This document shows, piece by piece, positions 34,409 through 45,226 of a DNA stretch of 64,000 bases (its first letter is position 1; each line of letters begins with the position of its first letter). Both the position numbers and the translations under genes were made by a program. The notes under the pieces are model-generated. The model saw nothing but the letters and a program-made list of their open reading frames with translations, was not told where the DNA came from and searched no databases. The stretch comes from Hyalella azteca. Its lineage: Eukaryota > Arthropoda > Malacostraca > Amphipoda > Hyalellidae. The DNA is taken from positions 144,784-208,783 of the forward strand of contig NW_025931825.1 of the NCBI RefSeq assembly GCF_000764305.2, written 5' to 3'.

Positions 34409-35267
34409 GCATGGGTAAGAAACATTCAGTGATACGAACATTTAGTGACAATAAACGTAAAATTTACGCGATCGCGTGATCAAACTCACGAACTATTTCA
34501 AAAGCCGCCAAAGATCGTCCTCACCCCCAAATCAAATCGTGATCAGAATAGCAGTTTTGCAAGAAATCAGAACACTGCAGCTAGCCTAATCAATAAGCAT
34601 CTAAAGGTGAAAGTCAAATCTCCTAAAATGAATGTAAAATCTGCTTAGCAAGAAAGCTATTCTGACTATTGACGGAAGATAAGACAGGGGTACAAAGAAA
34701 ATTATGACAGTAGTGCCAATAATTTTAAAATCTGGACAATTCATAAACAAGCCCCCACAAATACAATAAATAAGTTTGACCAAAAAGACCTTGAAGCATC
34801 CTGTTCCTGGGCGCCAAAGATATTGCAAGCTTTCCCGCAGCAACGTCAGTTGAATAACGTCAGAAATTTCTGTCACTGAACGGTAGAAATGGTTTACGTG
34901 AGGTTTGCGTGTAATTTTTTTAATTGATATTTTTTGTTTCTACTCACGGAATGCCTTAATAACCAACGGGATGTAAACTTTGCCAGAACTCCAAACTTTT
35001 TGAATTTCAACTTTTTCTTTTAATTAAAACCTAGTTTTCTATACGGGTTAATTTTTAGATGGACGTTGCTACGGAGTACGGAGTAAGCATATCGGTAGAT
35101 ACTAAGAATATTTTTAAGGAATTTAAAGACAGAAGTACTGAACTGATTCATATTCATTTTATTTAAATGCAGAGACGTGTAAAAATATGTTTTATACTCA
35201 AGTACTGAGTTGACCACAAATAATCTGCAGGGAGAGTTCACAAATTATGCTACGCACGCACGCTCTA
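34409..35267. other. AT-rich noncoding stretch
   Basis: No gene or repeat recognised between the 346-bp duplication and the first MITE copy. Confidence 0.45.
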
Positions 35268-35412
35268 GGGCCTATACTTCCAAAAAAAGTTAAGAGGTCG
35301 TAAGTTCATCAGCCAATCATTGACGGCCTTTCAAGCAAAATCCACCAATCATAGACAAGAAAATAGAGCGTAAGTACTTAAGTTCACGTAGCGAGTTTTG
35401 AAAGTATGGCCC
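35268..35412 (+). mobile_element. 145-bp MITE, copy 1
   Basis: Ends are inverted repeats: GGGCCTATACTTCCAAAA at the left and, reverse-complemented, GGGCCATACTTTCAAAA at the right, differing by one indel and one base. Two CCAATCA motifs lie inside. Flanks are CTA on the left and TAA on the right, compatible with a TA or TWA target. The element is too short to code and would depend on a transposase elsewhere. PIF/Harbinger and Tc1/mariner are both possible; the GGGCC start slightly favours the former. Confidence 0.85.
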
Positions 35413-37147
35413 TAAGTCTAGGGCGTACGAGAACACGTTCAAGGTCATCAATGATTTATCTACGTTATTTACACTTCCAGAAACTTGTTTTAAACAATTC
35501 AGGATAATTTAAACACGATTTGCAGCAGTTGCCACGCGCCACCCACGTGATCCCAGCGGCCCACCCTTAAATTTAATCGGTAAACTTAATCGAAACTTTT
35601 TTTATTGGCGCATCGAGTGCAGTACATGCTACATATTAGCGGTTAATTTTTAGCATTAGTGGTTCGCTTGGAGTATCTGACGGGAAGTGGCGACTACAGA
35701 ACCTCCATGTGGTTCTCAATCACTAAATTTATTAAACCGTGGTTCACAAGAAGCATAATAAAGTCATGAATTGTTTGGATTGTGAATGTATTGCGATACA
35801 TAATCCACGTGTGAATTAAAAGGTCTCGTGGGCTGGGAGGAAAGATTGTGTATTTCTTTTATAATAAATTTAAACTTGGTTGAATGCCGCCACGCATAGG
35901 AGCGCGAAATGAGAATTTGTCATTGTACCTTCATTGAAAAGAATTGCTGAAGGTCTTCAGATACCTATCACTTTTATCTTCGTATGAATATCAGTTACTG
36001 TTCACATGGAAACTTATTTTCGCTACTTCACGAGATTCATAAAATTCTTTTCTTTTATTCAAGGGGCATCAATTATTTAAGAAGTGGAGAATAAAACAGT
36101 TACCCTATTTTTAGATTAACTCAAATATCATTTTGGAATGACAGATATCGTTCTAGGTACGTAACGTCAAACTTAATTCATGACAAATTCACCAATTTCT
36201 GTTGTCTCTGCTTAGAATTTCAGCCACCGCAAAGAACAACTCCTGATACAAGTATCGTATAGAAGGACTTCTCGTCTATGGGAGATCTGCCGTGCGAGTC
36301 AATAATTCCTTGCATCTGATTTACTGTATTAGCTTTGTGATATTTCCTGCAATGAATGGCTGCGTACGCGGTCCTACTATCATATTTATCCTGCGTAGGA
36401 AATGGATAATTCTACAGAACAGGATGCAGACCATGAGACCGACTGAAGCTTCATTGAAAGGAATTTTGAGTCGTGGTCAGGTGGCTTTGTATTTTGTGTG
36501 GCCAATGTTGGTTGCGATGAATTGCCTGGTGTGTTATGTGTGTGTGAGACCCGCAGTGTTGAACTGCACGGCCTTAATTAGGTGAGGATGTGTTGAATGT
36601 CATGCCGAATGGCCATATACTGAATGTCTTGTATTTGTTACTATCGCTATTCGCATTAAAATGTGTTCAATATGGCTTCAATATCTAAATTGTACAGTGA
36701 CCCATGTCGGATGTCGAATTAACGACTCGACTCCCCGGGTAGAATTAACATCAGAAATGAAGAAATTAAGCAGAATGGCGCGATAGTTGGCGTTTAAAAT
36801 GTTTAATTTCGATTTAAGATGTTCCAGAAACAATTTAAAGCCTCTCGGGACGGCTTTGTACAACCATGAATCGCAGTACACATTAATGAAAATGTTGCTG
36901 AGAATAAGTTCAATATCCCGTTGTTTTATTAGTTATATTGTTCAAGTTAGCGGTCTGGTTCCTCGGTTTTCCTAGTTTGTCAAAAAGATCGGTTTTAGAT
37001 CGAGCTTCATGTACTTCTTGACCATATTAAAATTATCATAAATTCGGCTTACCCTAGCCGGCAGAACGGAGTGCAGATATCGGAAAATAAAAGTTCTTGT
37101 CTGTTTAGTTTTAGATAAGGCGAAAATAATCATAACATATGCAATGA
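35413..37147. other. AT-rich noncoding stretch
   Basis: No supported gene. The plus-strand frame at 36292-36585 shows no motif or splice context. Confidence 0.4.
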
Positions 37148-38185
37148 TACATGCATATTAGACTTACAGACTGCATGCGTACTATATTTACAGGCTACAT
37201 GCATATTAGACTTGCAGACAGCAAGCATACTATATAGGCAGACTGCATGCATACGTACTTACAGTCAGCATCCATACTAGACATGCAGACTAGACGCATA
37301 TGAGGCATGCAGTTTAAATGCTTGCTAGACAGGTAGACTAAACTCATGCTAGACATGCGGATTAAACAAATGTTAGACATGCAGACTAAACGAATGATGG
37401 ACATGCAGACTAAACGAATGATAAACATGCAAACTAAACGAATGCTAAATATGCAGACTAAATGCATGGTTGAAATGCAGACCAAACTCATGTTTGACGT
37501 ATTGAATATACGCAAACGATAGACGTGCATACTGGGCGCATACAAAACATACTGAGTGCTCGCATACTAGACATACAGCCAACACGCGTATACTGGGAAT
37601 GCAACTACACGAATAGTGAAAGTGTAGAATGCACCCCACGCATGCGTGATATAGCTGATTGCAATCATACGTGACGTGAAGACCACGTGCTTAATATAGA
37701 CATTCAGAGCACGCATTCTAGACAAGCAGACTACACGCATTCTAGACATACAGACTACATGCATTCTAGACAAGCAAACTACACGCATTCTAGACAAGCA
37801 GACTACACGCATTCTAGACAAACAGACTACACGCATTCTAGACATACAGACTACACGCATTCTAGACAAGCAAACTACACGCATTCTTGACAAGCAGACT
37901 ACACGCATTCTAGACAAACAGACTACACGCATTCTAGACAAGCAGACTACACGCATTCTAGACAAGCAGACTACACGCATTCTAGACAAGCAGACTACAC
38001 GCATTCTAGACAAGCAGACGACACGCATTCTAGACAAGCAGACGACACGCATTCTAGACAAGCAGACGACACGCATTCTAGACAAGCAGACTACACGCAT
38101 TCTAGACAAGCAGACTACACGCATTCTAGACTAGCAGACTGCACGTATTTTGGACGAGCAGACCACGTATTCTAGACAGAGACTA
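37148..38185. repeat. 24-bp minisatellite, ~1 kb, homogeneous core and decayed edges
   Basis: From 37714 to 38145, eighteen copies of a 24-bp unit run in perfect register, each containing CATTCTAGACAAGCAGAC and ACACG with few substitutions. To the left, at about 37148-37560, lie diverged relatives (for example ATGCTAGACATGCAGACTAA), and to the right a few broken units to about 38185. Because 24 is a multiple of three the array is open on both strands: minus gives MRVVCLSR repeated, plus gives THSRQADY-like repeats. No start context, signal or flanking coding sequence supports translation. Confidence 0.92.
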
Positions 38186-39134
38186 GACTTATAGACTATA
38201 GACTCGTGTTCTAAAAGATCTTTAAATCAGATGGGTAATGGACAAGTGCTATATATATTCCCGCAGCCTCGCTTTGTACATGCCTGGTCATATTGTCGTG
38301 CTATAGACGCAGTTTGGGCGGTTATTCTCGTCGTATGGTCGGCCATACTTACAGAGCTTTAGTGGCATCTCTTCAGTATTTGTGCTGCGTCAGCTAACGT
38401 AATGAAAGCTACTTTTTTTCCAATAGCATAGCCGTCTATAACGCGGCTAAAATTTGCACGAGTGAGTCGCACCTGGCTCGTTCTCGTGCTAAGAATTCTT
38501 GGCTGTGACGCTATCACTTTTGTCCGGCCCCGAAATTTCACTGCTAATCTATTGGAAATGTGTGTGGGAATTATTCTGCAGACGATTCTTCGTATATAAA
38601 TTGAAACTTCTCTGGAAAGTGACGAAGAAAAATGTTCTAAACTACAATTGGAGTAGAGATTGCAATGATACTTTATGTGGGATTTGATGAAATATTTTTT
38701 CTGGAAATTGTAGAACTTTTTAAAAAGTTTTTTTTTCACATGTCTTATAGAGAGCAGGCTCGAATTTACTACGCACTCAACGGAAATTTATGCATAGTAT
38801 TTGCTTTGGATTATAAGTAAATAAAATAACCGAACGGTTTAAGAATTCTGCTTCTATATAATAAATAGTATATGTGAGCAGCAGCTTCAGCATCAGTATA
38901 ACTGTGAATTGACAACCGGAAAACATGTGTAAATTTTTGTATCGTTTATGGGCCATATTTAAAAACACGAGAAAAGATTTGGAACTGATGAATTAAGGAT
39001 AGGAATAAATGTAATTATTGTTTATTCAAACACACGTGAATTTTATGTGTTAGTTGAATCGGATATTCTAGAAAGAAAAAGAGTAGTTAAATTTTACATT
39101 CCTTGAGGTCCATCCATGCTGAGACTGGCATTGT
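38186..39134. other. AT-rich noncoding stretch
   Basis: A 126-codon minus-strand frame at 38359-38739 has no recognised motif and a Lys/Phe-rich low-complexity start. Nothing else is supported. Confidence 0.4.
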
Positions 39135-39175
39135 GATGATGTGAGTGATGGCATTTTGCCATCACTCACATCATC
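39135..39175. repeat. Perfect 19-bp hairpin with 3-base loop
   Basis: GATGATGTGAGTGATGGCA is followed by TTT and then its exact reverse complement. The stem is too short for a normal pre-miRNA and has no U-run for a Pol III product. It may be a folded-back duplication or a relic of a small inverted-repeat element. Confidence 0.9.
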
Positions 39176-39363
39176 TAAGCTAGGAAACAGAGAGTGAAAT
39201 TGCGAGCTCTTGTTATTAGGCTGACCATGCCTAATGAGTGCCAATCTAAGTGAATTGTCGACACAATAAAATGTGGTAAGTTAGCAAGTGGTTTTGCCAA
39301 GTCAGGGAGGATATATGTTGGGTGAGCAAATAGATTGCCAGTACGGTTGAATGAGGTGGGTGA

Positions 39364-39590
39364 CAGGGTTGGCAATGATTAAATCAAAATGATTGAATCA
39401 TGTGATTAAATCATTTGATTTTTTTATAAAAAATCATAATTTTTTTTTATTTTTTTTTAATTTTTTTGATTTTTTTTTATATATTTAAAAATATTGAGTG
39501 GCAGTCTTTAATTTATATTGAGGTATTNAAAAAATCACTGATTTTTTATTTTTTTGATTTTCAAAAAAATAAAAAAAATCGCCAACCCTG
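39364..39590. mobile_element. hAT-type MITE, complete
   Basis: The 227-bp element starts CAGGGTTGGC and ends GCCAACCCTG, a perfect 10-bp terminal inverted repeat. It is flanked by a perfect 8-bp direct repeat, GTGGGTGA, at 39356-39363 and 39591-39598. Eight-base target duplications and CAGGG-type ends are characteristic of hAT transposons. The interior is T-rich, with repeated GATT/AATC motifs, and contains the ambiguous base 39528. There is no coding capacity, so mobility would need a hAT transposase from elsewhere. Confidence 0.92.
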
Positions 39591-39598
39591 GTGGGTGA

Positions 39599-42500
39599 GC
39601 GTGAGCAAGTGGTAAGTCTGGGTTCTCTTTATTGTACATTATTTTACTTGTCATCTCATTCAGAATTCTCACTTTTAGCTAGGGCATTAAATTGATTGTT
39701 GAATACCCTAGCGTATCTGGTTCGAGTCGGTCAAGGAGGTGCGATTTTTCTAAATAGGCTCTCCAGTAATTTAGTACGACAAATGCAGTACAACATGAGG
39801 GTCAAAATGAAACACTTTCGCATTTTTCATTGAACTGGAGATAAACAAGGTGCATGAACTCGAACTAAATCGTACTTACAAAAGGCTTGTAAATAAATTT
39901 TGAACTTGATATTTATTTCAATGGAAGCATCACTCTGAATTTTTTCAAAGAATTGAATGAAGTGGTTCGAAGTTGATGGTTTTTAATCGCTCTTCCAACT
40001 TACTGGAAAACGTCGATCCGTAGCGTTTTAACATGGAGTCGTCCGGCTAATATGTCGCATTAATGATGGTTGTATTGTACCTGTTGGCCTTGCCTCATTG
40101 CCGGTCAGTAGCTGTATCATCGCCTCTTCAAAAAATGACGAATGTTCTGCACGCCCGTAGAGTCGTTAACGGCCGTTCTTCGGAATGACTGTGACGGCTT
40201 CTGCCAGGTTGTGGCCGTACTGCTCCTGTCTGCTTTATAATCTACTCGTACGCGTTGTCTCGCAATTGAGTCACGGCAGGCGCGGCCGTTGCATTGATGT
40301 TGCCCGCACCCCGAGACTCTACTTGTAAACTGTTGATACTCTTTTGCCGGTGGCGTAGTTTCGTCGATTAGACACACGCAATCATTAATGTTTGAAATAG
40401 GTGAAGCTGCCGGCCTCACGACTGCGACCGTCACGACGTCCGTAGAGCTACGGCCTGTATAGGGTACGTAGTATAGAGAAGACTGTGAAGGGTAGCACTA
40501 ACAACCATGGAACTCCTCTGACCTGAACTCACGCTGATTCCTACAACTTTGCTACCGGCCTACCGCGCACGCTATGCTTATCCCTCGCAGTCGGTACCGA
40601 ATTACTCGACTCATTAACTAATGAACTCAAACTCGCCAACGTACAATGTGAACAAACTCGGTCACACGGCCTCGAAACAATCACGAATTACCCACAAAAC
40701 ATCACTTAAAGCCACATTCCTAAACTTATCGACACCTGCACCCTAACTTTCATCTGAATTTATTACTTGAGTAATATATTAATTTGTCCTCTACATACAT
40801 GTTGTTCTAGCCAGTATAATAACTCCTGCCACGGTGCTCGGCTACTCTAGCGTATGAGTTTCGCAACGTTTCGCCGCGTACATCGATTCGAAATGCGTAC
40901 GCTAATTTTCACAAACCATAAAACATTACGAAACTTTTATGTTAGCGGTTGATCTAATTTCCAAACTGTACACTTTGCTTTCGAGTTCATGATGAATTTT
41001 GTATAGAAGTTACCCATTATATGAATTCACGTTTTAATTTTACAAGGAATTTAAAAACAAAGAAGATGGAAGGGAAATTTACCATATCTTTATAGAGGAA
41101 AACGTTTCGGAGTCCAGCTCCATCGTCAGTTCGACAAACCTAGAAAGTAAAAACAATAATTTTACAATCCAAAATTAAAAGTCAAAAATTTTAAATTTTA
41201 TTCTAAGTTTTCTCCCCTCATGCAATTTTAACCTGTAGGCCGCGATATATATACGCTGATCGACATTTTTCCAATTATACCTCGAGATTGAGGTTTATAG
41301 TCTATTCACTAAGCTCGCTATCAATAAAAACCATGAAGGGTTTTCCGGCTTCAGAAACGTTTAGAAAGGATCGTTTCTGCTATGCCCATTTTAAAATTTT
41401 CCTTTCATCGAGCTAAAACTTTTCCCTGCTACTTTTCTGAGAGACGCGTATGAAATTTTTCCATAAAACTTTACCCTTAACGAAGAAACTTACGGACATA
41501 TACCTATTCATCGGTCAGTTATATTTTCACTGATGAATAGCTGACAAATTATAAGACCCTGTGACCTCGTGTGTTGTAAAACACGTAAGATTGCCCCGCG
41601 ATATTGCCGTCGATATATATCATATTTTCTCTCTTTCTCGAAAATCCTCGACTAAAGGAACATTAAACGACGGTACTCGATGACCCTTCCCAGAACACGC
41701 GCGGTGCTAATTCAATCCAACGAGCGCGGTCTCTAATTTATCTCGTACGTTTTTCCAATCTAAGATGAGAGAACGAAATGCAACAAGACTCAATCACCTG
41801 CCATAAAAGTGCTACCAATGTCAATAAAACTAGTCCAGAGCTTTTGTAAACAAGAGAGCATTGTTGCATTGTGGCGCATGAATATTCCCCGCGTTTATCG
41901 CGTCGTACAATTTGTTAGCGCTCATTGAATGGTGCGTTGCAAAACTTATTTCCGAATAAAGCCATGTTTCTTGCTGCAGTTAAATTTAATCAGGGTATTC
42001 GATAGCTGCCGGTTTTATTAGAGTAGCATTCATGTAATTATTTATGCCTGCTTATGCTTATTATTTTATGTCCGATTGTTAAAAATCGTTTTGCATGATT
42101 GATTCACACGTCCTTCTGATGCGTGATCTCTACTTTTCCAATAGACTTTTAATAAGTTACTTCCAGTCCAGTAACTATGTTCATGAAACGAATTCTTCCC
42201 TTGAGTTTCAACTTTTATAAGCTGTTGTTGTATTATATAGTGAATTGTGAAATATATTGTTGAGCTTTTTTTTTAATTGGGCGGTTAAGTTTTTTTTACT
42301 GTTGTGAAATGCGGATTGAAAATGGTATAGTAATTATTCAACTCATTCTGCATTCAGTTCACTCTGGTAGAAAAACCTCTGTTTGGCGATGATTTGAAAT
42401 TGGTAAATTTTAATAATTTGAGAGTAAACGTTAATATTTAGCTCTGGCCTGTTTAGCGAAACATGGTTACGCCGCCATAAGAATGCTGCATGAGTGATCA

Positions 42501-43629
42501 TTAAATAATAGTCGTGCTTCGTGTAGAAGTTCTAAGAGACCGAACTATTTCATATGAATTTTGAGTTCTTGAGAGCAATGTTTATGTAGACAATTTATTG
42601 TGTTATATTTTCAAGCACAAAAATAAATGTAACATAAAATAAATGAATAAAATCACATTTTCTCGTACGAATGAAGTGTGGGCATTGCACAAAATATTAT
42701 TGCAGATTCCTAACCCAAAAAAGAACATCCAAGTGTTCATTTTATTTCACGCTCGCTCGGTCAAGAGAAAAGCTAAAAAGTTTGGGGTTTTCGTTTATAT
42801 TTCTTTGGCGGTATTACCTAGAGATGGAAAGCTCGAAGATCGACAATATGGAAGATATTTTCGATCAAGAAATTCTGAAGTTATTCATGAGAAATTATAG
42901 GTCACTTATGCCTGAATTGCAGGCAATAGGACGGCAAAATATGAGGGCAAATATCTTCCTGAAATATTCCGTGGAGTGNAAACTAACCATTTTCTACCCA
43001 ATTTGAAGGTGTTAGTCGGCTCGAAAGCTTGTTTCAAATAAATTTCGTTAATTTTTCAACCGTAATATGTGTATGGTCGTTGTAAAGTCTAAGTTCGGAC
43101 GATTTAATTATATCGAATTACCTGGAAGTCGTCCAATTATCATTGGATTAGTTTAATTACGAAGAGAATTTTCTGAGGAGTGGAGAAAAAACGTCTCATA
43201 GGCGACCAATTTATATTTGAATATCTTGTATAGACAAAAAATGTATTTGTGAAGTCCCTACTATGCTCACTGCTGAAATGCTAGATTTTACTAATGTTTG
43301 TAACGAAAAATGCTGTTCAACTTTTTTCCCACGTGTTCACATTCTTGCATATTGAAATAATTTCTATTTCAATACGTGTTTCAATATACATACAAGCAGA
43401 TCATGTAAAACTGTGTTTTCACTCTTATTTTATGCTCTGCTATGTAGTAAAGGTTAAGTCAGAGTTATTGAGCACTGTAAACAAAAATATTCAAAGTATT
43501 CATGTCTGTTGTCGACAAAAAGTTTCATCGCTGCAGATGCGCTAACGTTAAAGCTGATCGAACACACGCACGACATACGTATGCGCGTCGTGGGGGAGAA
43601 AATGTCCGTGCTTTCTGTACTTTGTAAAT
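39599..43629. other. Mostly AT-rich stretch with a GC-rich island
   Basis: Positions about 40100-40700 are clearly richer in GC than their surroundings and carry a 105-codon minus-strand frame with several Cys, Arg and Gln but no recognised domain. This could be an unannotated exon or a CpG-containing promoter of a gene not otherwise visible. The rest is AT-rich; base 42979 is ambiguous and lies in an unremarkable frame. Confidence 0.35.
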
Positions 43630-43825
43630 TCTGCGCGTGCTGCTTGCATGACAGTAATTTGTTTGTGTGCTGTGTGAATTTCAGTAAATTGTGAATTGAG
43701 CGCATTTCAGTAAATTGTGCCTGTGTGTATTTCAGTAAATTGTGCCTGTGTGCATTTGAGTAAATTGTGCCCCTGCCGTGTGCATGTCAGCAAATTGTGT
43801 CCATGCTGTGTGCATTTCAGTAAAT
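43630..43825. repeat. Degenerate ~25-32-bp repeat (TTTCAGTAAATTGTG core)
   Basis: Six or seven copies of a motif reading TGTGCATTTCAGTAAATTGT, varying at several positions and in spacing. The array lies in otherwise AT-rich DNA. Confidence 0.75.
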
Positions 43826-44640
43826 GAGGTGAAATGTATATGCGTGTTGAGAGATGGGTCAATTTACTGAACTTCTGCTCCAGTATTGAATTTATCAAAC
43901 GAATTGATAAAACTCTAAAAAAAATCTACACAACAGAACGAGTTCGTAAGTCCTAACTCAGGTTAATTCCTCCAGCATTACGCTTCTACCAATGCGCGAT
44001 CAAACTGAGCTCAAAAAAGCTTCATAAAATTTTTTATTTAGGGCATAATTGGAACCGAATCTGCCGCGAATTTCGGAGGTAGAAAACGAAATTAAGACGT
44101 GGCTAAAATTAAAGTGCGTGCTCCTCATTGTAAAAGATATTATTGCTTTTGTGACCGGACACAAAATTAGTGTAAGTCATATTTTTTTACGTATCGCTGC
44201 ATTCATTGCTAGTTATCATGTACATTACGAAAATGTCATCTACATTTTGCCCACCATCTTAATCAATTGGTAACATTTTTGTTAACCATTAGTACTTAAT
44301 GTTTTTGTTGAGCACTGGAAAAAATATGAAATATTATCAAGTGCTAAAAATCACTCTATCAAAGAATACATTGCCGGGTTTGTTAAACTGAAATAATCTT
44401 GTAGATCGCTCATCTGATTTTGTAATTGCTTGCATTCATGAAGCATTTCTGCAAGTTATTATAAAATATTCAGGACTTCCCTCAGATTGATTTTCCCAAC
44501 AAGCAGCGGCGTTATCACCTCGTATATTTTCGACCGTGTGCCTGTGAAGAGAAAGCTCTCAAGGCGGCGAGCGTGCCTAAGCGCAGTGTTTTGCGCTGCC
44601 ATCCGCGACAACAGAACAAAATTATGCGCGGACAATGCAT
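43826..44640. other. AT-rich noncoding stretch
   Basis: No feature recognised between the two repeat arrays; frames present are short and without motif. Confidence 0.4.
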
Positions 44641-44760
44641 AATGTACTGGGAGTGGTGGTAACTGATCATAATGTACTGGGAGTGGCGGTAACTGATCAT
44701 AATGTACTGGGAGCGGCGGTAACTGATCATAATGCACTAGGAGTGACGGTAATTGATTAT
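44641..44760. repeat. 30-bp tandem repeat, four copies
   Basis: Copies begin at 44641, 44671, 44701 and 44731, each starting AATGTACTGGGAGTGGCGGT or a close variant and ending ACTGATCAT. The last copy is the most diverged. Further decayed pieces continue to about 44830. The unit is related to the 32-bp array that follows at 44939. Confidence 0.93.
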
Positions 44761-44938
44761 ATTATAGTGGTGGTGTGGTGGTAATTACGTACAATGCACA
44801 GGTAATGTCGAGGTAATGGTTTATGATATGCTGATAGCTCAGCGGTGTTTGCTTATATTTTTCTGTGCATCCGTAATTGGTTTTAATGGACACAAAAAAT
44901 AATGATAATGGTCATGTGCAGGGAGTGCGGCAGTTATT

Positions 44939-45226
44939 GTTCATAATGTCCAATTAGTGTGACGGTAATTGTTCATAATGTCCAATTAGTGTGACGGTAA
45001 TTGTTCATAATGTCCAATTAGTGTGACGGTAATTGTTCATAATGTCCAATTAGTGTGACGGTAATTGTTCATAATGTCCAATTAGTGCGGCGGTAATTGT
45101 TCATAATGTCCAATTAGTGTGACGGTAATTGTTCATAATACCCAATTAGTGCGGCGGTAATTGTTCATAATGTCCAATTAATGTGACGGTAATTGTTCAT
45201 AATGTCCAATTGGTGCGGCGGTAATT
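44939..45226. repeat. 32-bp tandem repeat, nine exact-length copies
   Basis: Nine units of exactly 32 bp start at 44939 and every 32 bases to 45195. The consensus starts GTTCATAATGTCCAATTAGT and ends GTGACGGTAATT; variants have GCGGCGGTAATT. The shared CATAATGT and GGTAAYT positions show common origin with the 30-bp array. Confidence 0.95.

Noticed and set aside
37567..38124. 185-codon minus-strand frame with repeated MRVVCLSR
   Set aside because: It is produced by the 24-bp minisatellite, whose period is a multiple of three; the opposite strand is equally open and no start context or non-repeat coding sequence is present.
38359..38739. 126-codon minus-strand open frame
   Set aside because: Lys/Phe-rich low-complexity start and no family motif; likely chance.
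40117..40434. Minus-strand frame with Cys-Gly-Gln-His-Gln-Cys cluster, considered as a zinc knuckle
   Set aside because: The spacing does not fit CCHC (C-x2-C-x4-H-x4-C) and no gag or pol sequence is nearby.
42643..43006. Overlapping plus-strand frames of 85 and 111 codons
   Set aside because: Two frames compete over the same bases, one crosses the ambiguous base 42979, and neither shows a known domain.
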